Below, in pieces: positions 23,650 through 33,299 of a stretch of 64,000 bases of DNA. Position numbers and translations under genes: made by a program. The stretch comes from Brevibacillus ruminantium. GTDB taxonomy: Bacteria; Bacillota; Bacilli; Brevibacillales; Brevibacillaceae. Within the stretch, counting starts at the first letter, position 1. Every line of letters begins with the position of its first letter. The stretch covers positions 4,596,001 through 4,660,000 of the forward strand of contig NZ_CP098755.1 in assembly GCF_023746555.1 (NCBI RefSeq). The letters run 5' to 3'. The notes below the pieces were generated by a model that was not told the origin of the DNA, did not search any database, and worked only from the letters and a program-made list of their open reading frames with translations.

Positions 23650-26600
23650 TCATCCCTCCTCCCGTTTGGCAGCTCCCATTTTCAATTTTTCCCCAAACCT
23701 CTTTGCTGTTCCATTTCGGAAGCTGCCGCAGCGAATTGGCATCTCCCTCCGGATCGAATTGGCAGACAGCCTGATAAGCGCAGCGCTCGCATGCGGTCAA
23801 CGTTCCGCTTACATAGGGCGAAATCTGGATGTCCCCATCTGTCATCCGGGTACTCAGTTCCTTTACCGTGTCGCGGACAAACCCTTGCAGTGCCTGAAAC
23901 TGATCAGCCGTTGCCACGGAGGATCGGGACGACAGGCTGCCGTCCTTTTTCAGTTCAAACGGCAACAGCTCGGAAGCCCCTTGCTCCACTTGGGCGTCCA
24001 TCATCCGCGCCAGTTCCGGGTCGGCCAGCATCAAGCCTTTCATCCGCAGCTTCTTGGCCCGCTCCTTGGCTGCTTCCTCACTGCTCAGCAGCCGTTTGGC
24101 CGTGACAAACGGATCGGCTACCTGGTAGTAAAAGACACCCGCCATTTCGGCCTTTTTGCCCAGCCATTCCTCTGCATGGGTCACCACCACGTCCAGGTAA
24201 ACCAGCAGTTGCAGATTCAGACCGTTGAAGACATCCGAGAGGACAAGCTGTTTGGGACTTGATTTATAGTCGATCACCCGCAGATAAGGCACCTCGCCAT
24301 CCAGTGATTGATCGACGCGGTCAATCCGGCCGATAAGCTGCACGTGAACTCCGTTGGTCAAACGCAGGTCCAGCCCCGGCAGTTCGCCTCCCGGACCAAA
24401 GGCAATTTCCAGCCCGACCGGAGCGAAGCGGCTACGTTTGGCGTGTTCGCCCAATACATAGATGGCCCTGCCAACGGCTCGTTTTAATTTCCCCGCCAGA
24501 TAACGGTAGCGGGCGGTCCGGGTGAGAATGCTGCTGCGTGTCGCAGGGACTAGCTCGTCCACTACATCACGAGCGAGCTGCATGCTGTTTTCTTCTGTCA
24601 GCCGTCCCCACTCCAGGTTGTCCTCATTCATCTTTTCCACGGCCCGCTTCAGGGAGGCGTGAAACAGCTCGCCGACGTCAAAGCGCTCCAGCTTGTACAG
24701 CTGTCGTTCCTTCAGGCGCAGTCCATGCGAGGAAAAATGGGAAAACGGGCAGGTCTGGAACCGCTCCAGTCGGGAGACACTCATCTTCAGCTCTGTCCCG
24801 TAGAGCGCCTGGCTGGTATTCTTGTCCAGCAGCGACGGACGGTTGGTGTAGCGAAGGCCGGACAGCAGCCACGCTTCCCTGCCGCTGGATGGGGAATGAC
24901 GGAGAAACCAGTCGTACACCTCCCACCAGAAAACGGGCAGATTCCCGCTCTGTTTCATCTCCCGCACCAGGGTGAGCAGATGGCGAAAGACGCGACGGGG
25001 CGTTCCCAGCAAAAAGAGATCCTCCTCGGCATTTCCGCTCGGCTCATTGTAGAAAAACCGGTACGAGGCATCCGGCAGCACCTCCCTCACACGGGTAAAG
25101 ACGGAAGAAGGCAAAAGCGCTTTTCCTTCCTCATCGGCGAGGGCGCAGCTCAGATACAGCCGCTCTGATGGCCTGCTCATCGCCTGGTACAGCAGAAACG
25201 GCTCGGCCATCAGCCTCTGCTTGGCTGTCGGCGCCAGCTCCAGCCCCAGCTCGGCCAGCCTTTCCCGCTCGGCTTCATCCAGCACCCCGTCTTCTTTCGG
25301 CCGCAAAGGGATAACGCCCTCGTTTACCCCCAGCAGAAAGAGTGCTCGCACATCCGGCTGGCGAGAGCGTTCCATCGAGCCGACCAGCACCTGATCCAGC
25401 GCTGGCGGAACCAGTCCCAGCTCGATGCTTTCCAAACCGCTGTCCAATACACCGGCAAATGTAGTGAGATCCATCTGTTCTTCGCCCATCACTTCCACGA
25501 TCTGATCAAAGAGCTTCATCAGCCCGTTCCAGACCTGGCCGTGCATCTGGGCATCCTCCAGCTCACCGGAGCCCTCCGCCTTCTGCTGCCATTTCTCCAG
25601 TTTGCCGGGCACGTCGAGATGGACGAGGAAGCGGTAAAGAGCCGTGGTCAATGACCGCACATCCTTGCTCTCGGCCTGACTCAGTTCCAGCTGGAGCTGT
25701 AGCAGCGGCGCTGAATAGATTTTCCGCATCACGTCTATCGCCTGATCCTCAGCCGCTTTCTGCTCCCCGCCAAAGCGCCAGGGCTTGTCGTCCATCCAAT
25801 AGGAGCCAAAAACGCCATGAGCCAGCACGTAATTTTCCAGCAAATCGATGTCCCGCCGGACTCTTTTCAGCAGGCCTCTCTCCGATTCCCCGCTCTGCTC
25901 GTCCCGTTCCACGGGTGTAATCAAATCCGTCTTCAGACAGCGAAACACCGCTTCGTAGCGCCATTTTCCCACGACAACTTCCAGCGCAGAACGGATCAGC
26001 TCCATCAAGGGATGATGCATCACACTGCGCTTCTGGTCGAGGAAAAAAGGGATGCCGTAATCGGTAAAGACAGTGGACAGCTCGTCCGCATAGGTACCCA
26101 GCTCGCGCAGAAGAATCGCCATTTCCCCCCAGCGATACCCTTCCTTGCGGGCCAGCTCAAGGATTTGCAGAGCGACAGCCTCCACCTCGGCCCGCCTGTT
26201 TGCAGCCGACAGCAGACTGACTTCATCCGTTCTACCGGAAGCGGGCGGCATTCCCGGATCACCCCAGGCAAAATACTGCTGCTCCAGCTGGCGAAGCCAC
26301 GGACTGCTTGCAAAGCGGCGCCCTTCCGTCAACAGGATCGGCAACCGTACCTCGACGCCCGCCTCCTTTGCCATTTTCTCCAGGTTCTGATAGGTACGAA
26401 GTGTGGGGTGAAACAGTCCCAGTTCATCGGGCGAATCATTCCGTTCAGCCGGATCGAGGCAGAGCGCAATCGTCACCTGTTTGGCATGGATCATCAACTG
26501 TTCGATGACGCGCAGCTCCTGGTTGGTAAAGCCGCTGAAACCGTCGATATACACTTCAGCCTGCGCGATGTAGGCAGAATCCTTGACCATTACGGCGATC

Positions 26601-27142
26601 CGGTTCAGGATGTCGTCGGCATCCCAGTATCCCTGAGCCAGATGCGCCTCGTACGCGTTCATGATCAATCTGAGGTCATGGATTTTCTGATTCAGCGTCC
26701 CGCTGCCCCAATCGACATTTTCGGTATGGGTAAAGCTAACCCCGTAGGACTTGCACTCGCTGATCAAGCGGCCCAACTGTGCCGTAAAGCCCGGCTGCGA
26801 GGCGGCACGCTTGAAGACCTGCAATTCTTCCCGGTAGCGCTCCAGCATCAGACGCAGCACCATCTGTTTTCCCAACTCGTCGACCGGTACAAGCGTGAGA
26901 TCCCCCATCTCCTGCAGCAGCCGATGGGCCAGCCGCCCGAAGCTGAGCACCTGGGTGCCGATCACGCCGCCGAGACCGGGAATCGTTGCCAGCGTATACT
27001 CCGCCTGAAAGCTGGCCTGCTCGGGAACCAGCAGAATCATCGGCGATCCCAGTGCAGACTGTGTCAGCCGAGACTTTATCTGATTCAAGATGGTTTGTGT
27101 CTTGCCGGTCCCTGCACGGCCCAAGACAAATTGTACCGTCAT
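23600..27142 (-). CDS. addB: ATP-dependent helicase/deoxyribonuclease subunit B
   Basis: AddB, 1180 residues, partner of AddA. It has a Walker A motif at residues 8-15 (GRAGTGKT) but otherwise a degenerate helicase domain, as in the family, which recognises Chi. The C-terminal nuclease domain has LRVIDYKSSPKQLVLSD. The iron-sulfur cysteines are visible: one in RFQTCPFSHFSSHGL and three in LTACERCAYQAVCQFDPEG. The start ATG at 27142 has a GAGAGGG site. It lies 27 bases after sbcC and overlaps addA by 50 bases. Gene order here is sbcD-sbcC-addB-addA, with all four on the minus strand. Confidence 0.97.
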   Translation of the reverse strand: MTVQFVLGRAGTGKTQTILNQIKSRLTQSALGSPMILLVPEQASFQAEYTLATIPGLGGVIGTQVLSFGRLAHRLLQEMGDLTLVPVDELGKQMVLRLMLERYREELQVFKRAASQPGFTAQLGRLISECKSYGVSFTHTENVDWGSGTLNQKIHDLRLIMNAYEAHLAQGYWDADDILNRIAVMVKDSAYIAQAEVYIDGFSGFTNQELRVIEQLMIHAKQVTIALCLDPAERNDSPDELGLFHPTLRTYQNLEKMAKEAGVEVRLPILLTEGRRFASSPWLRQLEQQYFAWGDPGMPPASGRTDEVSLLSAANRRAEVEAVALQILELARKEGYRWGEMAILLRELGTYADELSTVFTDYGIPFFLDQKRSVMHHPLMELIRSALEVVVGKWRYEAVFRCLKTDLITPVERDEQSGESERGLLKRVRRDIDLLENYVLAHGVFGSYWMDDKPWRFGGEQKAAEDQAIDVMRKIYSAPLLQLQLELSQAESKDVRSLTTALYRFLVHLDVPGKLEKWQQKAEGSGELEDAQMHGQVWNGLMKLFDQIVEVMGEEQMDLTTFAGVLDSGLESIELGLVPPALDQVLVGSMERSRQPDVRALFLLGVNEGVIPLRPKEDGVLDEAERERLAELGLELAPTAKQRLMAEPFLLYQAMSRPSERLYLSCALADEEGKALLPSSVFTRVREVLPDASYRFFYNEPSGNAEEDLFLLGTPRRVFRHLLTLVREMKQSGNLPVFWWEVYDWFLRHSPSSGREAWLLSGLRYTNRPSLLDKNTSQALYGTELKMSVSRLERFQTCPFSHFSSHGLRLKERQLYKLERFDVGELFHASLKRAVEKMNEDNLEWGRLTEENSMQLARDVVDELVPATRSSILTRTARYRYLAGKLKRAVGRAIYVLGEHAKRSRFAPVGLEIAFGPGGELPGLDLRLTNGVHVQLIGRIDRVDQSLDGEVPYLRVIDYKSSPKQLVLSDVFNGLNLQLLVYLDVVVTHAEEWLGKKAEMAGVFYYQVADPFVTAKRLLSSEEAAKERAKKLRMKGLMLADPELARMMDAQVEQGASELLPFELKKDGSLSSRSSVATADQFQALQGFVRDTVKELSTRMTDGDIQISPYVSGTLTACERCAYQAVCQFDPEGDANSLRQLPKWNSKEVWGKIENGSCQTGGGMSDGGASTATTTSAEQA

Positions 27143-27169
27143 GCGTCCCTCTCCTCATCGTTCATTCGT

Positions 27170-30100
27170 TTATTCCGTTTCCATGCGTATGACGCTGCCT
27201 TCGCCCATCGGCTCAGCCGGAGTGATCACCAGACGGCGCGGCATGCGTACACGGATGTCCGGGACATGGCTGATTACCCCGATCGTAAAATCATCCATGC
27301 GCAGCCTCTCCAGCGCGTCCATGACAACCTCCAGCAGCTCTGGATCCAGTGTGCCGAAGCCTTCGTCCAGGAAAAAGAATTCCAGGCGCCCGCCGCGCAT
27401 CTGAATTTCCATCGACAGCGCGAGCGCCAGCGAAAGCGAGGTGAGAAAGGTCTCTCCGCCGGAGAGCGTGCTGACCGGTCTGCGCATTCCTCCGGCCCCC
27501 TCATCGCGCAGGACAAATTCGCCGCCATCGCCGATCTCCAGCGCGTACCGATTTTTGGTCATGCGCATCAGGTGATAGGAGGCATCCCGCGCGATGGAAG
27601 ACAGCTTTTCCTCGGCGATAAACTGGACGAATGCCTTCCCCTCCAAAAGCTTTTTCAGCTCCTCCAGACGGCTCTGCTCATCCGCTTCTTCATCGAGGCG
27701 AGTCTGCAAGGCTACCCATTTTTCGTGATTCTGCTCCACAGCCGTGAATGCTTGACGAGTCACTGCCACCTGTTCCTTGGCTGATTGGTGTCCTGCTTCT
27801 GCCTCTTCCCAGGCGAGCTTGGCCGCCTGCCACTCTTCCTCGCTGATCATTCGTCCGTCCAGGGAACGGAGCAGACGCTCTTCCTCAAACCGCAAGCGGG
27901 CAAGCTCCGTCTGATACGCCGCAAGCTGTTCCTTTAAGGTTGAAAGCTGATCGCGGCGGCTGTACAATCCGACTGCCTGTTCCACCGTGCCCAAACCACT
28001 CTCTGCCAAAGCTTTTTGCAGACTCTCTGCCGCCTCTGAACGCTGTCTCGTCAGATAGGCATACGTTTCCGTCAGTTTGACGACGGTATTTTGCACCTCT
28101 TCCCGGATAGTCCCCGTCTGTTTGCGCCGCTCCTCCGCTTCCGCCAAAGACGTGCGCAGCGAGAGCAGGGTTTCTTCTGCTTCCCGCAACTGTTCCTGCG
28201 CTGGTTTTCCTCCCGTGCGCTCGTGCCACAGGCTGTGCTTTTGCTCCCAGAGACGTTTGCGCTCGCCGATCCGCTCGCGCAGCAGCGTCTCCTGCGACTG
28301 CAGTGCGGTCTGACGCGTGGCGGCCTCCTGGTACGCTGCCAGCCTTTGCTGGTAATGAGCTTCCTTTTGTGTGCGCACTTGCCGCAGGTTTTCCGCATCG
28401 CGGTCTCGTTTTCCGATTTCCTGCCAGTGGCCCTCGATCTCCTCGACCGCTATGTCGCCACGCAGATCGCTCAGACGCTGCTTCTCCTGCTTGGACTGCA
28501 CAAGGGCGGCATCCAGCCGGGTCTGTGCCTCCTGTACTTTTTTCTGAAGCTGTTCTCCGAGAACTGTATACCGCTCCTGCAGACGCTTCTGTTCTGCTTC
28601 CCTGTCGCGAAGCTCGTCCACGATTTTTTGCAGGCGTTCCCGTTCCGTACGATACAGCTCCCGCTTTTGTGATTCACGCGTGAGCTGCTGTTCTTCCTCT
28701 TGATACCTGCGCAGCAGCTCGTCAATTCCGTTCACAGCCCAGCCTTCACCGCATGCTGCACATGCCAGGTGAATGGCACGAACCCGCTCCTCGATCCCTG
28801 TCCGCTCCTGGCGAAGGGCGTTCAGCCGTTCTTCCCGGACGGTATCGGCACTCTTGGCTGCATGCCATTCTTCCACAGCCGTTTTGGCTTTCTGTTCAGC
28901 CAGGCGAATCGCCTCGTCCGCCTCGCGCATCCGTTTGCGGATGGTTTCGCTCTCGCTGACCTGCTCTGTGTTATGTACGACTCGGTCCGTATCCTTCTGC
29001 TGCAGAGGATGATGCGCTGAACCGCAGACCGGACACGGTTCACCCTCTGTGAGTCGTTCACGCAGCATGCGTGCCATGTTGCTCTCCTGCCACTGCTCCC
29101 ATTCGGCCCGAAGCTGTTCACGTGCAGTCTGCTGCTCGTGCAAGGCTGCCTCTTCTCTTTTCCTGGACTGCTCACAGGCTTGCAGCCGGGACCATGCCTG
29201 CTCTTTATCGTGCGTCGCTTCCTGCCATCTCTTCTCCCAGTCGGCAAGGGCTTTCTCTTGTTCCCGCCACTGTTTCCCCCACTGCTTGATCTGGGATAAA
29301 ATGTCCAGCTTTTCCTGCCACTCGGCGTCCGTCATCGGCGGGTTGGCATCCAGCTCGGCCAGCTTTTCCCGCGCCTCTGTTAGCTGGGCAGCGCTTTTCT
29401 CCCACGCCTGTCTGGTGGCATTCAGCTCGGCAGCAGCCTTTTTCTGCTCGTCCAAGGCTGTGTCCAGGTCGCCAGCCAGCTCCTTGCGCTTCTGCTCCGC
29501 CCGCTCCCAGGTCTGCCTGGCTTCCCGCAAACCTGTGATCAATTCCCGCCATTCTGGCTTAACCTGCGCCTTTATCAGCGCTGCGTCCAGCTCCGTCCGT
29601 TCTTTTTCCCAGAGCTCCAGGGATTCCTTGTCACGGACAAGCTGTCCCTCGAGTACAGACAGCTCTTCTCCGACCTTCTGCCACTCTTGCTCCCATCTGC
29701 TCCATTCCTCGCGCAGCGCTTGCAGTTCTTCTTCCCACTCCGCGGCCTGGATCAATCTGGACTTCCGCTCGATCAAGAGCGGTTCTTCCCTATGCAAAGT
29801 GGATTGGCTGTGCAAATAGGCTTCCTCCGCCATCCTGTTGGCAAGCATGGCTTCTTCCTGCTTCTGCTGCCACTGTTTCAAGTCGGCTGCCGTCTCGTAC
29901 CATTCCCGGTCCAGGCGCTCCGCTTGCTGCACCTGCGGCCACAGCCGGATACTCGCTTCCAGAAGCTGCGACTGCTGCTCCCACACGGCCGCCTCTTCCT
30001 GCCACGACAACTGTTCTTCCAGCCGCAGACGGACCTGCTTCAACTCCTCCTGCCAGCGGTACAACTGCTCTGCCTGCCGGACAGACTGCTCCATGCTCTT

Positions 30101-30829
30101 CCGCTGCTCGGCAAAGCCTTGTGCATGCCGGGAAGCCTCTTCCCATGCCTGCCGGGCTGTTTCCAGCGCTTCCGGTCCTGCTTCCCCGAGAGCCGCCTTT
30201 TCCAGCTCCAGCAGATAAATGCGTTCCCGTGTCGCCTCCAATCCCGCACGTACCCGCTCACTCAGCTTTTCTCCATAGATATGTAAATGAAACATGCGCT
30301 GGAGCATCTCATTGCGGTCGCTCCCCTTCAGCGTCAAGAAGCGGGAAAATTGCCCCTGCGGCAGTACAACCGCTCTGGTAAAATCCTGCAATGTCAGGCC
30401 GATCAAATCCTCGATCGCCGCTGTAGCGGAAGTCGCCTTTGATTCCAGCACGACATCCTCCTCTTCCGCATCGGCTGCGTACTGGATGAGACGCACCTCC
30501 GGCTGTTTCCAGTTGCCATTTTTATTTAAGCCAAATTCCCGCTCGATGGTGTAGCGTTTCCGCTCCGCCCCTGACCCCAGCTCAAAGGTGAAGGACACAT
30601 AGACACGCTGCTCCAGTTGGTTCAGCACTTCTTTGGGATGGCTCGCTCCGCCTGAACGCACCACCTGCCCGTAGAGTGCCAGCGTGATCGCATCGAGGAT
30701 GGTGGACTTGCCGCTCCCCGTGGGGCCGAAGATTCCAAAGAGGCCGGCTTCACACAGTTTTTCGAAATCGACCACCTGCAGCTCACGGTAGCTGTGCAAG
30801 CCGGCCAGCTTCAATTGAATGGGCTTCAT
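27170..30829 (-). CDS. sbcC: exonuclease SbcC (SMC-like ATPase subunit)
   Basis: SbcC/Rad50-like protein of 1219 residues. Walker A is at residues 35-42 in FGIFGPTGSGKSTILDAI. Long coiled coils run from about 170 to 590 and 650 to 1040. The zinc hook CPVC lies near residue 599 in LTEGEPCPVCGSAHHPL. The ABC signature STLSGGETFLTSLSLALAL and Walker B FFFLDEGFGTLDPELLEVV lie near the C-terminus. With SbcD it opens and degrades DNA hairpins and blocked ends. Its ATG overlaps the sbcD stop by ATGA. The hairpin repeats in this window are the kind of palindromic DNA that SbcCD can cleave when extruded. Confidence 0.97.
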   Translation of the reverse strand: MKPIQLKLAGLHSYRELQVVDFEKLCEAGLFGIFGPTGSGKSTILDAITLALYGQVVRSGGASHPKEVLNQLEQRVYVSFTFELGSGAERKRYTIEREFGLNKNGNWKQPEVRLIQYAADAEEEDVVLESKATSATAAIEDLIGLTLQDFTRAVVLPQGQFSRFLTLKGSDRNEMLQRMFHLHIYGEKLSERVRAGLEATRERIYLLELEKAALGEAGPEALETARQAWEEASRHAQGFAEQRKSMEQSVRQAEQLYRWQEELKQVRLRLEEQLSWQEEAAVWEQQSQLLEASIRLWPQVQQAERLDREWYETAADLKQWQQKQEEAMLANRMAEEAYLHSQSTLHREEPLLIERKSRLIQAAEWEEELQALREEWSRWEQEWQKVGEELSVLEGQLVRDKESLELWEKERTELDAALIKAQVKPEWRELITGLREARQTWERAEQKRKELAGDLDTALDEQKKAAAELNATRQAWEKSAAQLTEAREKLAELDANPPMTDAEWQEKLDILSQIKQWGKQWREQEKALADWEKRWQEATHDKEQAWSRLQACEQSRKREEAALHEQQTAREQLRAEWEQWQESNMARMLRERLTEGEPCPVCGSAHHPLQQKDTDRVVHNTEQVSESETIRKRMREADEAIRLAEQKAKTAVEEWHAAKSADTVREERLNALRQERTGIEERVRAIHLACAACGEGWAVNGIDELLRRYQEEEQQLTRESQKRELYRTERERLQKIVDELRDREAEQKRLQERYTVLGEQLQKKVQEAQTRLDAALVQSKQEKQRLSDLRGDIAVEEIEGHWQEIGKRDRDAENLRQVRTQKEAHYQQRLAAYQEAATRQTALQSQETLLRERIGERKRLWEQKHSLWHERTGGKPAQEQLREAEETLLSLRTSLAEAEERRKQTGTIREEVQNTVVKLTETYAYLTRQRSEAAESLQKALAESGLGTVEQAVGLYSRRDQLSTLKEQLAAYQTELARLRFEEERLLRSLDGRMISEEEWQAAKLAWEEAEAGHQSAKEQVAVTRQAFTAVEQNHEKWVALQTRLDEEADEQSRLEELKKLLEGKAFVQFIAEEKLSSIARDASYHLMRMTKNRYALEIGDGGEFVLRDEGAGGMRRPVSTLSGGETFLTSLSLALALSMEIQMRGGRLEFFFLDEGFGTLDPELLEVVMDALERLRMDDFTIGVISHVPDIRVRMPRRLVITPAEPMGEGSVIRMETE

Positions 30830-32073
30830 TTTCTCTCCTCCCCTTCGCCAGTCTCACTGAGCAGACGCTGAAACAGAGCCACCAGCTTCTCGTCCGGCTG
30901 CGCCCCCCGTTTTCGCTCGTAGAAGCGGCGGAAGAGCTGATCCGGCAAAAGCTCGCTCAGCTCCGTCCGCTGCTCGGATATCTGCTCAGCCGACTCCTCC
31001 CGCACGACAACACGCTGTATTTTCAAAAAATCATCGCTTAATTTGCGCAATCGCTGAAACTCTGCCGGATCAATCACATCGGAGACGTGCAGCTCCAGAT
31101 CAATCCAGGCTCCGGCGTCTCTGCCCTCTTCCAGCCATTTTTCCACCTGGGCGATCCCTTCTGTGGCCTTCCATCTGGCTAACGGCCTGCCGCTCGTCAG
31201 ATAGACAATTTCCTCCTGAGGAGGCTCTCCGGGAATCACCTCCACGATCACAACCGCCTTGCTCTGCCCTGCTTCCGAGAACGAGTATCCGAGCGGAGAG
31301 CCGCTGTAGCGGATGAGCGGTTTTTCCCCCAGCTTCTGCAGACGATGCAGGTGTCCGAGGGCCACGTAATCTGCATTTTCAGGGAAGGCGGACGGGGACA
31401 CGGTCAATGCCCCGCCAATCTGGATCGGGCGCTCCGAATCGCTCTCCCTTCCACCCATCACGAACAGATGGCTGGTCACCAGATTCACCGTATCCTCTCT
31501 AAAATGAGCGGAAAGCTCCGCCAGAAGCTCCTTGATCCGCTCCGAAAAGGCGAGCTGCAGCTGCTCCTGGGTAAAGCTATCGCTCAACAGCTCTTTCAGC
31601 CGTGCTTCGGAGGGATAAGGCAAAGCCAGAATCACGGCATGATGATCCACCTCCGGGACAGCCAGCTCCATCCAGGACGGTCCTCCCTTTACCACACGCA
31701 CCCGCTCCGCAGATACGTCATCTACTGAAAGCAGCGGCGCTTCTTTCGGCAGCCCCAACAGAACGATTCCCTGCTTGGTCGCAAGCGGAGCCGCTGCACG
31801 AACGCGCTCCGGCTGATCGTGGTTGCCCGCAATCACCACAACTGCGCGCTTCCCTCCGTCAGAGAGCCGTTCCAGGGCAGCGTAAAACAGCTCTTCTGCC
31901 CAAGCTGGCGGATTGACCGAATCATAAACGTCCCCTGCAACCAAAACCAGATGGACTTCTTTCTCCTCAACAATGCGGCATAGCTCATCGATAAACTCCG
32001 CCTGTTCCTCGCGCCGGTCCCGCCCCTCCAGCTGCCGGCCAAAATGCCAATCGGCTGTATGTAAGATTCGCAT
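30826..32073 (-). CDS. sbcD: exonuclease SbcD (Mre11-like nuclease subunit)
   Basis: Metallophosphoesterase-fold nuclease of 415 residues. Metal ligands are in the expected motifs: Asp8 and His10 in HTADWHFGRQL, Asp48 in VAGDVYDSVNPP, Asn84-His85-Asp86 in VIAGNHDQPER, a His in VTSHLFVMGG, and GHLHRLQKLG. The C-terminal capping region has PLGYSFSEAGQSKAVVIVEV. It is the first gene of the sbcD-sbcC-addB-addA group and shares four bases with sbcC. An AGCAGGTGG ribosome site lies before the ATG. The promoter must lie in the 160 bases shared with the divergent secreted-protein gene. Confidence 0.96.
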   Translation of the reverse strand: MRILHTADWHFGRQLEGRDRREEQAEFIDELCRIVEEKEVHLVLVAGDVYDSVNPPAWAEELFYAALERLSDGGKRAVVVIAGNHDQPERVRAAAPLATKQGIVLLGLPKEAPLLSVDDVSAERVRVVKGGPSWMELAVPEVDHHAVILALPYPSEARLKELLSDSFTQEQLQLAFSERIKELLAELSAHFREDTVNLVTSHLFVMGGRESDSERPIQIGGALTVSPSAFPENADYVALGHLHRLQKLGEKPLIRYSGSPLGYSFSEAGQSKAVVIVEVIPGEPPQEEIVYLTSGRPLARWKATEGIAQVEKWLEEGRDAGAWIDLELHVSDVIDPAEFQRLRKLSDDFLKIQRVVVREESAEQISEQRTELSELLPDQLFRRFYERKRGAQPDEKLVALFQRLLSETGEGEERK

Positions 32074-32233
32074 GAAACCACCTGCTTCCGATCATGTGTT
32101 TGCGTTTATTGTAACACAGATACCCCCGCAATTGCGGAGCCATCCGCAGCCGGCAAAGTTCTCCGGGTCGTGTAACTTTTCCCCAATCTGGACGTCCTAT
32201 CCAGTAGAATATTGAAAGGAGTACCCGGAATCC

Positions 32234-33127
32234 ATGAAACTTCGCCCTTTCCTTGCCGTTGTCCCGGTACTTATGCTGGGTTGCACGCTCTCATTCTCTG
32301 CAAATGCCTCGTCTCCTTTGATCGGCAAAAATCAAGCAGACTCCACCAAGACAAGTACCCCTGCCGCTCCTGCTACTCCCGCCCAAAAAGCACCGGCCCC
32401 TGCCAAAAGTCCATTGACCGCCGCCCAGACGGATATCCGTCAGATTCAGTCCTGGATCAACGCCGTCGCTACTACCAAAGTAACAGACGAGCTCCTGAAG
32501 GATTTGCGTTTTACGTGGGTACAATTGGACGATGACCCGGAACTGGAGCTGGTCGCCAAGGTAAACAGCAGTGTGCATATCGGGTATTTTTATATTCTGG
32601 ACCGACGCCCTGATGGCAAATATGCGCTTGTGACCGAGCAGCCGTGGAACGCTCCCCACCTGCAGCTGGATCGCTGGGATTACATGCGGTTTGATCCCCC
32701 GGAGTGGTCGACAGTTCCTCCTGAAGACGTAGGCAAAGTGGGAGGAAAACGTCTCTTTGAAACGCTGGACAGAGGAGGCGGAACAGGGATTAGCAGCAAT
32801 GTCGCACATCTGTGGTATGTGGAGAACGGAAAATTTGTAGAGGCCTGGAAGGGAACGCTGCTGGAAACCGCGTCTATTCCCGGCGGAAAGATGACGCAAA
32901 CGATTGGTCAATACCAAATCGTGCAGACCGGTCCCGTCCCACTCCTCTACTACTGGAAAACGACGCGCGAACTGGACCCGGAAACGGGCAAACCCGTGTC
33001 CTCCCTGCAAACCGAGGTGCATACCTTTACCTTTGACAAAGGCACCTTTTCACCTGCTTCCTCGTCCGCTTCCGGTTCTTCGTCCGCTTCCTCTTCCGCC
33101 TCCTCGCCCGCTTTGCCGTCAAATTAG
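32234..33127 (+). CDS. secreted protein with Ser/Ala-rich tail, unknown
   Basis: 297 residues. The signal peptide (PFLAVVPVLMLGCTLSFSAN, probable cleavage after ANA) is followed by a Pro/Ala/Lys-rich linker (STPAAPATPAQKAPAPAKSP), a globular central part of about 200 residues (LKDLRFTWVQLDDDPELELV, HIGYFYILDRRPDGKYALV, VAHLWYVENGKFVEAWKG) and a Ser/Ala/Gly low-complexity tail over the last 25 residues. The repeated D-D-P-E-L strand could be a metal or calcium loop. A Cys in the signal region is not in a good lipobox (MLGC). I do not recognise the family. AAAGGAG is 12 bases before the ATG. It is divergent from sbcD and convergent with ctaA. Confidence 0.7.
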   Translation: MKLRPFLAVVPVLMLGCTLSFSANASSPLIGKNQADSTKTSTPAAPATPAQKAPAPAKSPLTAAQTDIRQIQSWINAVATTKVTDELLKDLRFTWVQLDDDPELELVAKVNSSVHIGYFYILDRRPDGKYALVTEQPWNAPHLQLDRWDYMRFDPPEWSTVPPEDVGKVGGKRLFETLDRGGGTGISSNVAHLWYVENGKFVEAWKGTLLETASIPGGKMTQTIGQYQIVQTGPVPLLYYWKTTRELDPETGKPVSSLQTEVHTFTFDKGTFSPASSSASGSSSASSSASSPALPSN

Positions 33128-33240
33128 ATGCATGCCGGGCTTTTCTGAAGCAGTGTTCTGAACAGAAGAAGGCTTACGCTGGCGGCAAGCCTTGCTGTAT
33201 ATTATGGCGACGGCTCCGCAGAAGCCTGAACATCAAACAA

Positions 33241-33281
33241 AGCCGCCCTACCGGTTGATTCCGGCAGGCGGCTTCCTTTTT
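33241..33281. terminator. bidirectional Rho-independent terminator
   Basis: Long stem AGCCGCC(C)TACCGG / CCGGCAGGCGGCT with T-rich sequence on both sides. It serves the secreted-protein gene from the left and ctaA from the right. Confidence 0.75.
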
Positions 33282-33299
33282 CATGCAAACTCTTTTTTC

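Noticed and set aside
25817..27784. 655-codon plus-strand frame opposite addB and the end of sbcC
   Set aside because: It is antisense to two intact genes and carries no recognisable domain.
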